A DNA stretch of 22,444 nt, taken from IMG/VR virus record IMGVR_UViG_3300008450_007097, positions 1 to 22,444 of that record. One strand, written 5' to 3'. Of the stretch, positions 6,499-14,073 are shown one piece after another. Position 1 is the stretch's first letter. Each line of letters opens with the position of its first letter. Below the pieces are notes generated by a model. That model was not told the origin of the DNA. It saw nothing but the letters and a program-made list of their open reading frames with translations, and ran no database searches. The translations under genes and the position numbers were made by a program. The stretch is from a virus.

Positions 6499-9294
6499 AT
6501 GCCGACTCAGAATTTAAATACATATTATTATCCAAAATATAAATCATTATTGAATTCAAGACAATATTTTGATTTGACTTTGGCTGCGGATGAAAGGGAC
6601 TATGATGAAGAAGTTGTATTTTCTGCGGACATTATCGCGGCTAACGACGGTAATAGACTACCAATAAATATGGATTTAAACTATACCGGGTCATCACCAC
6701 AATTAACAATGACTTTTGATAATTTTTATTCAGGGGCAACTTTAGTTTCTAAAAATTATTATAATCCAAATAACTTAGATTTAAATTGTTATTCAGCATT
6801 TACAGGTGCATGTGATGTTGGTTTAGTTGCAACAGATAATGGGTTATTTACAAAAATGTCAGGAGAAACATTATATTATTCTATGGGTATTAGAAATGAT
6901 TATAAATTTCATCCACATTACTACGATAGAAGAATGAAAATGCATACCGTTACTGGATATACATTACCACCAAATCAAGTATTTTCAGGAAGACCAAAAA
7001 ATACAATATATAATATTATTTCAAAAACAGGAAGTACTGTGGGTTATTACCAAGAACTTTATGGGGGATTTTATCAAGGATTTTATAAATTGTTTGGTTA
7101 TGACTATGAGGTGTACCCTGAAAGAATGAATAAGGGTTGGACCATGGAAACTGTCATTAAACCAAGAATTATTGATGAGTATTGTATATATGAGGACACT
7201 GAAGAATACCTTAATGATATATACCCAAATAATTCAGGTACTTTCTTTTATTTTGGAACAAGGGCTGAAAACAAATATTACCATTTTGCCACAGGTAGTC
7301 CTGAATCTTATAGTAGTTATACCAGATCTACTACAGGACTTACTAGTTTACAAAGTTGTAAATGTTCAGACACTGGAGTAACAAATGCAAATTGCGTTAC
7401 TCTATACCCACAAAGTGCAACAACCGCGGTACATCAAATTGGGTGTGGGTGTGGCGCATGTACTGAACTAATACCAGTACCACCATTAGACCCTAAGTTT
7501 GATGTTCTCTCTAATGCCATGTCTATAAGATTTAGTGGTTGTCCTGCAAATCCAAGACTTTGCGTTAAGGTCATAAAGATTACAGGTGATTGCGTCACCA
7601 CTGGAAGTTGTCAAACAACAGGATTAACTTGGCAGACGGGATATACCGTAACAGAAGCATGTAGTCCACCAATATATGATGTGTGTAATTATGTTTGTAG
7701 TGCAATAACTCAGGATAGGTGGGTTATGGTTACTGCGGTATATGAAAGATATACAACTATAGAGGAATGTGATTTATATAATCTTGGGGGTTTAAATGAT
7801 ATAAGGCAAGTCACATATCAGTCAATTTTGAATAATACATCATATAATTTGATAATGCCACCTGAAACACACTCAGGAACAACAAAAGAAGATAAAGTTT
7901 ACAAAATTAGATTTGACCATAAATGGTTTGATGACGCTTGGTATAGAATGGGCAGATTAAAGTTATATATTAATGGGTATTACTTTATGGTTATTGAAAA
8001 CTTTGAAGAAATTATTCCGAGAGAATTAAACACCGAAAAAGAAAAACAAATTGGGGTCCCATTTAATATTTCTTGGGGTGGAGGTACTCAAGGATTACAC
8101 GACCATTTAATTTTTTCTTCGACCACATTAACTAACGGACCATACAAACAAGACCCAGAATTATTCCCTAATAATATTTTATCGGCAACAACATTATCAG
8201 GATTGTCAACTAACATCCTGCTAGAACAAAACTTTGGCGGTACGTTCATGGGTGGGATATCGCAATTTAGAATGTATACGGAGGCGTTTAGTAGTCCTCA
8301 AGTACAGCACGATTTTAGAATATTAAAAGATAAATTTAATTTATTTAATTACTGGTGTCCAAATTGTTTGACCCCTAATTCGGGATGTACTTCAGCATCG
8401 ACACATACAAATTCTTTAGTTTTATATAGTTCTGTTAGTGGTATTGGTAATTTTACCGGTAGTTTATCGGGAGCTTGTAGTGCAGAAGCTTGTTTAAATA
8501 ATGGGTCATGTTCTACGGTGACAGGTATAAATGTACGGGCAGATGTATCGGTTCCTGTTATTGGTACTACATTCTATAGTGCTAGTACTGGATGTACGGT
8601 AATGAGTAGTTTAAATGGTTACTATGCATTTAATAATTCAGGTACATACACAACTTATGAAATTACAAACGGTATCGTCACTTGTGTGTCAAGATGTTTA
8701 CCGGTAGGTCCAACACCAACACCTACACCTACACCAACACCTACACCAACCGCAACACCGACTCCAACTCCAACACCTACACCAACACCAACTCCTACGC
8801 CAACCGTAACACCAACACCAACAGCAACACCAACACCATCATCAATATTTAATATGGTTATTGTACAAGATGGGCCAAACGTAGTTATGTCAGGTACAGG
8901 TACAATTAATTTAACCGATTTGACACCAAGACCGTTTATTGATTTCCCAAACACATATATGTGGCCATTACAATCAAGATTCTCACCTGGACCAACCCCG
9001 TCTTGGGGTGGTAATTATTATACGGGAACCACATTTACCATGGCACCTTCTTTTGGTTCAAGTTTTTTACTTAACGCCAGTTCTGGTAGTGGAAGTGGTG
9101 TAGGGGTGGTATATAATCCGTATATTGGGTCAGAATCACTTATTATTGACTCTAGTTACGTATCAGGAGCACCTATTACAACATACAGTACTTTTAATAA
9201 TACAACTTTAAACTCATTAGGGTTAATATCAGGAACTTATACATATTCTTGGGGAACTGGTCCAAATTATGGGGTAATTATCCTACAAATATAA
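6499..9294 (+). CDS. Large Cys-rich virion surface protein, LamG-like, with Pro-Thr linker
   Basis: This 931-residue protein is most likely an exposed tail-fibre, adhesin or decoration protein. Residues 1-400 are Tyr- and Asn-rich with several Cys clusters (for example KCSD and GCGCGACTEL near 314-323). Residues about 408-611 read like a LamG/concanavalin-type sandwich: WVMVTAVYERY, then GRLKLYINGYYF, then FMGGISQFRMYTEAFSSPQV. Residues 738-780 are an almost pure Pro-Thr repeat with a few Ala and Val. The C-terminal domain (783-931) contains VVMSGTGTINLTDLT and ends LGLISGTYTYSWGTGPNYGV, which resembles a domain I remember from bacterial secreted proteins. There is no signal peptide, as expected for a phage structural protein. 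Receptor binding is inferred from architecture only. Confidence 0.7.
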   Translation: MPTQNLNTYYYPKYKSLLNSRQYFDLTLAADERDYDEEVVFSADIIAANDGNRLPINMDLNYTGSSPQLTMTFDNFYSGATLVSKNYYNPNNLDLNCYSAFTGACDVGLVATDNGLFTKMSGETLYYSMGIRNDYKFHPHYYDRRMKMHTVTGYTLPPNQVFSGRPKNTIYNIISKTGSTVGYYQELYGGFYQGFYKLFGYDYEVYPERMNKGWTMETVIKPRIIDEYCIYEDTEEYLNDIYPNNSGTFFYFGTRAENKYYHFATGSPESYSSYTRSTTGLTSLQSCKCSDTGVTNANCVTLYPQSATTAVHQIGCGCGACTELIPVPPLDPKFDVLSNAMSIRFSGCPANPRLCVKVIKITGDCVTTGSCQTTGLTWQTGYTVTEACSPPIYDVCNYVCSAITQDRWVMVTAVYERYTTIEECDLYNLGGLNDIRQVTYQSILNNTSYNLIMPPETHSGTTKEDKVYKIRFDHKWFDDAWYRMGRLKLYINGYYFMVIENFEEIIPRELNTEKEKQIGVPFNISWGGGTQGLHDHLIFSSTTLTNGPYKQDPELFPNNILSATTLSGLSTNILLEQNFGGTFMGGISQFRMYTEAFSSPQVQHDFRILKDKFNLFNYWCPNCLTPNSGCTSASTHTNSLVLYSSVSGIGNFTGSLSGACSAEACLNNGSCSTVTGINVRADVSVPVIGTTFYSASTGCTVMSSLNGYYAFNNSGTYTTYEITNGIVTCVSRCLPVGPTPTPTPTPTPTPTATPTPTPTPTPTPTPTPTVTPTPTATPTPSSIFNMVIVQDGPNVVMSGTGTINLTDLTPRPFIDFPNTYMWPLQSRFSPGPTPSWGGNYYTGTTFTMAPSFGSSFLLNASSGSGSGVGVVYNPYIGSESLIIDSSYVSGAPITTYSTFNNTTLNSLGLISGTYTYSWGTGPNYGVIILQI
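8710..8838 (+). repeat. Pro-Thr coding hexanucleotide-type tandem repeat
   Basis: About 129 bases of degenerate CCNACN units (for example CCAACACCTACACCAACACC) encode the Pro-Thr linker, residues 738-780 of the surface protein. Codon choice varies among CCA/CCT/CCG/CCC and ACA/ACT/ACG/ACC, with GCA and GTA interruptions. Unit gain or loss in steps of six bases would keep the frame, so the linker length can change freely. Confidence 0.9.
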
Positions 9295-9306
9295 ACACAT
9301 TTAATT

Positions 9307-9660
9307 ATGGAATTTTTTATACAACAAAACTCAACATTACCCATATTAAAAATGGATTTTGTACTTGATGGCAGAACAGATGCTGATGATGAATTTTATG
9401 GGATATTAGATAACGCAACTATTAGATTTTCTATGATTAGCGAAGATACTGGAATTCAAAAAATATTTATGAATGACGCATATCTTACTGAAAAATATAA
9501 AAGGAGTTTGGACTCTCCTTGGGAGTATTACATTTATTATAAATGGACACAAAAAGACACAAACAAAAAAGGAAGATATAAGGGTCAGTTTTCAATAATA
9601 TTAGAAGACGGAGAATTAATTGCGCCAATTAGAGAGGATCTTTACATTAATATTATTTGA
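9307..9660 (+). CDS. Hypothetical beta-rich phage structural protein
   Basis: A 117-residue protein starting 12 bases after the surface-protein stop, so probably co-transcribed and functionally linked. The pattern of short strands (NATIRFSMISEDTG, then WEYYIYYKWTQKDTNKKGRYKGQFSIILEDGELIAPI, then LYINII) is reminiscent of small Ig-like or upper-baseplate (BppU N-terminal-like) domains, where a D-T-x-x-x-G-x-Y turn is followed by a strand and a dG...P element. The resemblance is by eye and weak. No signal peptide or catalytic residues are seen. An accessory or attachment partner of the preceding surface protein is a plausible reading. Confidence 0.55.
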   Translation: MEFFIQQNSTLPILKMDFVLDGRTDADDEFYGILDNATIRFSMISEDTGIQKIFMNDAYLTEKYKRSLDSPWEYYIYYKWTQKDTNKKGRYKGQFSIILEDGELIAPIREDLYINII

Positions 9661-9718
9661 CAAGGGTGAATTTTACACTTATATTTAAGACAAAGGTAAA
9701 TGTCACACTTATGTGACA
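9659..9718 (+). repeat. Imperfect 30-base tandem repeat upstream of DNA polymerase
   Basis: Two adjacent 30-base units, 9659-9688 and 9689-9718, both start GACAA and share ACACTTAT near their right ends; I count 22 of 30 matching positions. The second unit carries a perfect palindrome. The repeat fills most of the 88-base gap before the polymerase start. Confidence 0.7.
9701..9718 (+). promoter_or_regulatory. Palindrome/hairpin, candidate operator for DNA polymerase
   Basis: TGTCACA-CTTA-TGTGACA is a perfect 7-base inverted repeat with a 4-base loop, ending 30 bases before the ATG at 9749. There is no T-run after it, so it is not an intrinsic terminator. It could be a repressor site in DNA or an RNA hairpin operator; T4 gene 43 polymerase is known to repress its own translation through a hairpin near its start. 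Confidence 0.55.
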
Positions 9719-9748
9719 GCTAATACACCAAACTTAAATATAAAAATT

Positions 9749-12574
9749 ATGGTTCCACAAGAAGAAATCGAACGCTTTTTATTAGGCGAAGACGAAGAAA
9801 AATATATCGTATCACTAGAATACGATTACAAATCCTCAAAGATATATAAAGTAATTCAGGACCCTGTTAAGGGAAAAATGTTACGTCCTGATACCTTCAT
9901 CCCATTTGCTTGGGTTGGTGACTTGAAAGGTAAAAACTTTTACAAGAACGATAAACACGCACAAAAACGTGCAATGAGTGAAAATGGTATCATTATCGAA
10001 AAATTAGAAGACCATGGTGATGAACGATTAAAGCAAGGTTTAACTTATTTGGTTAAAACAACAAAGACATATTCAAATCTTGTAAACTTTTTTAAAGGTG
10101 GCGGTCTTGACCCTTGGGGTAGAGATAATTCAGACTCCATCACAATTTTATCCCCCGTCGAACAATACTTAATTCAAAAAAGTAAAAGACTATTTAAAGG
10201 ATTTGATGAATATGATGATATACATAGATTTGTATTCGATATTGAGACCACAGGTTTAGATCCTAAAACGAGTAAAATGTTCTTGATAGGAATGAAAGAT
10301 AATCGTGGGTTTTTAAAAATACTATCGGCACAAAACGAAGAAGAAGAAAAACAAATGATTGTTGAATTCTTCAAAATAATTGATGAATTAAAACCATCTT
10401 TAGTTGGTGGATACAACTCAGCATTCTTCGACTTTCCATATATTTTAAAAAGAGCAGAGATATTAAAATTAAACATTAAAAAAATATCAAAGACCCTACA
10501 CCCCGACTATTCGTTAAAACAGAAAGATGGTATACTAAAGTTGGCAAATGAGATGGAACCATATGTTCAAACACAGATGTGGGGATATAATATTGTGGAT
10601 ATTGCTCACGCAGTCCGTAGGGCACAAGCAATTAACTCTGATATTAAGAGTTGGTCTTTAAAATACATCACCAAGTTTATTGAGGCAGAAAAGGCAAGTC
10701 GTGTCTACGTAGAAGGGGATAAGATTGGTAAAATATATTTTGACAATGAAGATTACTATTTAAATCCTGAAAGTGGTGGTTTTAAAAAAGTAGGTATGCC
10801 GGGTACTGAAAACCTAATGGAAAGATTCCCTGGTAAGTTTTTAGAAGTGAAAGGTTCAAACATTATTGAACGATACTTGGATGATGACCTTTATGAGACA
10901 ATGGTAGTTGATGAGCAGTTCAATCAAGCAAACTTCCTATTGTCCAAACTTGTACCAACAACATACGAGAGACTTTCTACGATGGGTACTGCTACTTTAT
11001 GGAAAATGATTATGTGTGCGTGGTCTTACAAACACAAATTAGCAATTCCTAAAAAGTTAGAAAAAAGAAAGTTTACTGGTGGTTTATCTCGTTTGGTTCA
11101 GGTAGGATACTCAAGAAACGTATTAAAACTTGACTACTCTTCCCTATATCCATCAATTCAGTTGGTACATGACGTATTCCCCGCTTGTGATGTTACAGGT
11201 GCGATGAAGAGTATGTTAAAGTATTTTAGAGATACTCGTATCAAATATAAGAACTTAGCGGGAGAATTTAAAACTTCTGACCCTAAACTTGCAATTTCAT
11301 ACGACAGAAAGCAGTTACCAATTAAAATCTTTATCAATGCATTCTTCGGTTCATTATCGGCCCCACACGTATTTCCATGGGGGGATATCGATATGGGTGA
11401 ACAAATTACTTGTACAGGTAGGCAATACCTAAGACAAATGATTATGTATTTTATGAACCGAGGTTACGTACCATTAGTAATGGATACGGATGGTGTAAAC
11501 TTTGAAACACCACAGGATAGAGTTAATTACAAATACATAGGTAAAGGATTGAATGGGTTAGTTAAAGAGGGTAAAGAATATGTTGGTGCGGAGGCTGACG
11601 TTGCAGAATACAATGACTTATTTATGAGAAATGAAATGGGTCTTGATATAGATGGGGTATGGCCAGCAACAATTAATGTGGCTCGTAAAAATTACGCACT
11701 ACTTACGGATAAAGGTAAAGTAAAACTTACGGGTAACACAATTAAATCTAAAAAACTACAGACATATGTGGCAGAATTTTTAGATAAGGGATTAAGAATG
11801 TTATTAGATGGTAAGGGTTCTGAATTTTTAGATTTCTATTATGAATATGTGAATAAAATTTATAATAAAGAAATACCACTTTCTAAAATAGCAAATAAGG
11901 CTCGAGTTAAACAATCATTAGATGATTATAAAGTTCACATCACAAAGACAACAAAGTCAGGTAGTATGATGTCAAGACAGGCTCACATGGAACTTTTATT
12001 ACAGGCAAATAAAAATCCAGGTCTTGGTGATACAATATATTATGTAAACAATGGTGAAAAAAAATCTCACGGTGACGTACAAAAGAAAAAAGATTCGTTA
12101 GTTTTAAATTGTTACTTAATTGATGAAAAAGAAATTGAGATGAATCCTGATTTATTGGGTGAGTATAATGTACCAAGATACTTGGCAGCATTTAACAAAA
12201 GAATTGAGCCGTTATTAGTTGTTTATAGTCCTGAAATTAGACATGATATATTAATTGAGGACCCTAAAAATCAACCAATCTTCACTAAATCACAGACAGA
12301 ATTAGTGAGAGGTTACCCAATGAAAGACGCACATCAAGATACGTTAGATGAGGTTTTAACATTATCTGATACTGAAATATCATTTTGGCAAAGTGTAGGT
12401 ATTGACCCATATTATATGTATATAGACGACACTTTGGAATTAGTTAATAAAGATTATGTTGAAAGTAACAGGTCTTTAATGTTAGAGGAAATATCTAAAA
12501 ATATTAAAGTAGATTCTGAAGAATTATATGAATTTGACGTTGATGGGGATTTGATGGCTCTTAGTTTTGACTAA
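9749..12574 (+). CDS. Family B DNA polymerase (T4 gp43-like)
   Basis: Replicative polymerase with proofreading. Exonuclease motifs: FDIETTG (Asp164, Glu166) and GGYNSAFFDFP (Asn223, Asp228). Polymerase motifs: A, LKLDYSSLYPSI (Asp462); B, KIFINAFFGS (Lys526, Asn530); C, VMDTDGV (Asp579, Asp581). A KxY-like element, ARKNYALL, follows. In motif C the usual YGDTDS is replaced by VMDTDG, so the Ser after the second Asp is Gly; both catalytic Asp are kept. The length of 941 residues is somewhat above the 898 of T4 gp43. A GTG at 9713 would extend the frame by 12 residues but lies inside the palindrome; ATG 9749 has the A-rich leader seen elsewhere. The stop overlaps the convergent gene by four bases and sits in a terminator stem. 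Confidence 0.92.
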   Translation: MVPQEEIERFLLGEDEEKYIVSLEYDYKSSKIYKVIQDPVKGKMLRPDTFIPFAWVGDLKGKNFYKNDKHAQKRAMSENGIIIEKLEDHGDERLKQGLTYLVKTTKTYSNLVNFFKGGGLDPWGRDNSDSITILSPVEQYLIQKSKRLFKGFDEYDDIHRFVFDIETTGLDPKTSKMFLIGMKDNRGFLKILSAQNEEEEKQMIVEFFKIIDELKPSLVGGYNSAFFDFPYILKRAEILKLNIKKISKTLHPDYSLKQKDGILKLANEMEPYVQTQMWGYNIVDIAHAVRRAQAINSDIKSWSLKYITKFIEAEKASRVYVEGDKIGKIYFDNEDYYLNPESGGFKKVGMPGTENLMERFPGKFLEVKGSNIIERYLDDDLYETMVVDEQFNQANFLLSKLVPTTYERLSTMGTATLWKMIMCAWSYKHKLAIPKKLEKRKFTGGLSRLVQVGYSRNVLKLDYSSLYPSIQLVHDVFPACDVTGAMKSMLKYFRDTRIKYKNLAGEFKTSDPKLAISYDRKQLPIKIFINAFFGSLSAPHVFPWGDIDMGEQITCTGRQYLRQMIMYFMNRGYVPLVMDTDGVNFETPQDRVNYKYIGKGLNGLVKEGKEYVGAEADVAEYNDLFMRNEMGLDIDGVWPATINVARKNYALLTDKGKVKLTGNTIKSKKLQTYVAEFLDKGLRMLLDGKGSEFLDFYYEYVNKIYNKEIPLSKIANKARVKQSLDDYKVHITKTTKSGSMMSRQAHMELLLQANKNPGLGDTIYYVNNGEKKSHGDVQKKKDSLVLNCYLIDEKEIEMNPDLLGEYNVPRYLAAFNKRIEPLLVVYSPEIRHDILIEDPKNQPIFTKSQTELVRGYPMKDAHQDTLDEVLTLSDTEISFWQSVGIDPYYMYIDDTLELVNKDYVESNRSLMLEEISKNIKVDSEELYEFDVDGDLMALSFD

Positions 12575-12583
12575 GAGTTTTTT
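12558..12583 (+). terminator. Intrinsic terminator containing the polymerase stop codon
   Basis: CTCTTAGT-TTTG-ACTAAGAG is a perfect 8-base stem with a 4-base loop, directly followed by six T residues. The polymerase TAA stop (12572-12574) lies in the right arm and the last sense codons (Leu-Ser-Phe-Asp) form the rest. The T-run is on the plus-strand side only. Confidence 0.8.
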
Positions 12584-12903
12584 AATCCGTCTGACGATAA
12601 AATATACCAAAAGTCACCAATTTTTTTAAACTCAACACAAGCGCCTTTATCTAATTCTATTTCATCAAATTCTTCATCAACAAGACTGTCACCTTTAACA
12701 TTAACTCTAGTTAATGCCTTTATAACAACATGGTCTGTAGTGTTTGAATTTAAAATTAACTGACAAACATCAACATCTTTTACCACTATTGTTGATTCGC
12801 CATTTGTGGTATATTTTGGTTCAGTTACCACGGCATTATCTGAAGTAATTACTTCAAATCCGTGTATTATTCTCTTAGATGGTATTGACCTAAATATTGG
12901 CAT
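12571..12903 (-). CDS. Small beta-rich phage structural-type protein
   Basis: This 110-residue protein is not assigned to a named family. The sequence alternates strands and turns (GFEVITSDNAVVTEP, then STIVVKDVDVCQLILNSNTTDHVVIKAL, then IELDKGACVEFKKIGDFWYILSSDGLKNS). The ending CVEFKKIGDFWYILSS is like the last strands of small beta-sandwich fibre or decoration domains (F-x-x-x-G-x-WYIL). It starts four bases after the stop of the gp13-like neck gene, so it is co-expressed with it, and its stop overlaps the polymerase stop on the other strand. A virion role is inferred. Confidence 0.6.
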   Translation of the reverse strand: MPIFRSIPSKRIIHGFEVITSDNAVVTEPKYTTNGESTIVVKDVDVCQLILNSNTTDHVVIKALTRVNVKGDSLVDEEFDEIELDKGACVEFKKIGDFWYILSSDGLKNS

Positions 12904-12907
12904 AAAA

Positions 12908-14026
12908 TTATATTACGGTATATGGGCTTGTAAACGCTCTGAATTTTAATAATTTATTTAAATTTTCAGCTTGGAGTGCTTTTTGCTCCATCATTTTTTC
13001 AGGTCTTAATCTTTCTAAACGAGTCTTTAATTCTTCCCATAACATGGTTTTTTCATCTTTAGCCTCTGTTTGTAAAGACTGATATTCTAAAGTAAGTTCA
13101 GAATCAGGAGTTTTTAAATTACCACTAAATTTACCTCTAACTCTACCTAATGTTTCTTTACAATATGCGGTAAACCATCTACGGACCCAAGTTTGTGCTG
13201 GTGAATTAAGCCTATCCCATCTTAATTTATCTAATGGTATATCTGAAGGTAGCCTAACAACATCTGGATTTTTAGATAAACAATCTTCTCTATCAAAAGT
13301 GTCATAATACCAATACCAAACTCGATAATCATTCCTTCTCATATTACCAAAGTCAAACTTACCTCCAGGTACATTCATTAAATGTATTGCCTTTTTACCT
13401 TCAGGTAGTGCCGTAACTCTATAAGTTAAATCACCGGTAATGATTCTTCTTTTCATTTGGATATCGGACATTCTTAATAGAATGTCAAATGCGGGTGTAA
13501 TAAAATAGTTACCTGTTGTACCCATTTGTGAAAATCCCGCCCCACCACCTAAACCAATACCTCCAAATCCACCAAATCCACCCATAAATGGGTCAAAGTA
13601 CGCAGCATCTAATTCAGGTCTTGCAAACCATAATAGTTCGTTTAGTTCTCTACCAGCAGGTATTTCATATATTTGTTGATTAGGTACTAAGTCAATATAA
13701 TCCTTTTTTAAAACCCAATCACCACCCGCCTGTAAACCTACAATTTTAGAATATGCATAAGTGTATTGGGTCTCCCAATCCATACTACGTGTTGATAGTG
13801 CTCTTGTTATAGATTGTTCATCAAGATTTAAACCGTAAACCGAGGTCCATTGAGATTCGATTAACCAATCTTGAACATGTTGTTCATAATCCTCTATAGA
13901 AAGTTCCAATAAAGAATCCATCATTTCATCATCCAACTCAACTCCACGTAACGGTGCACCTAAAAGATTACGTATTCTTTTATAAAGTTTACTTCTTTCT
14001 GGTTCGTTAATGATTACAATAGACAT
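12908..14026 (-). CDS. Neck protein, T4 gp13-like
   Basis: This 372-residue protein matches the general pattern of T4-type neck protein gp13, which closes the portal and joins head to tail. The N-terminus KLYKRIRNLLGAPLRGVELDDEMMDSLLELSIEDYEQHV is the usual helix pair with the L-G-x-P turn. A segment DYIDLVPNQQIYEIPAGREL follows. The C-terminal helices contain WVRRWFTAYCKETLGRVRGK and EEKTMLWEELKTRLERL-type repeats (actual start DEKTM). An unusual feature is a Gly-rich loop near residues 145-170 (GGFGGFGGIGLGGGAGF). The assignment is by pattern, not alignment. It is placed on the opposite strand from the gp14- and gp15-like genes. Confidence 0.6.
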   Translation of the reverse strand: MSIVIINEPERSKLYKRIRNLLGAPLRGVELDDEMMDSLLELSIEDYEQHVQDWLIESQWTSVYGLNLDEQSITRALSTRSMDWETQYTYAYSKIVGLQAGGDWVLKKDYIDLVPNQQIYEIPAGRELNELLWFARPELDAAYFDPFMGGFGGFGGIGLGGGAGFSQMGTTGNYFITPAFDILLRMSDIQMKRRIITGDLTYRVTALPEGKKAIHLMNVPGGKFDFGNMRRNDYRVWYWYYDTFDREDCLSKNPDVVRLPSDIPLDKLRWDRLNSPAQTWVRRWFTAYCKETLGRVRGKFSGNLKTPDSELTLEYQSLQTEAKDEKTMLWEELKTRLERLRPEKMMEQKALQAENLNKLLKFRAFTSPYTVI

Positions 14027-14039
14027 AATATATTTTCTA

Positions 14040-14047
14040 TATAAATA
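14040..14047 (-). promoter_or_regulatory. TATTTATA motif upstream of the gp13-like gene
   Basis: On the minus strand the sequence reads GATATTTATATAG, 13 bases before the ATG at 14026, inside the 47-base gap after the SOD-fusion stop. It could give the neck gene its own transcription start within the operon. Confidence 0.45.
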
Positions 14048-14073
14048 TCATTAAAATAAAAAGACTTACAATT

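Noticed and set aside
8655-8954. Minus-strand open frame rich in Val-Gly repeats
   Set aside because: It is the reverse-strand image of the Pro-Thr repeat; the composition is fully explained by the plus-strand gene.
9713-9748. GTG start for DNA polymerase
   Set aside because: It lies inside the palindrome and the added 12 residues show no family feature; ATG 9749 is preferred.
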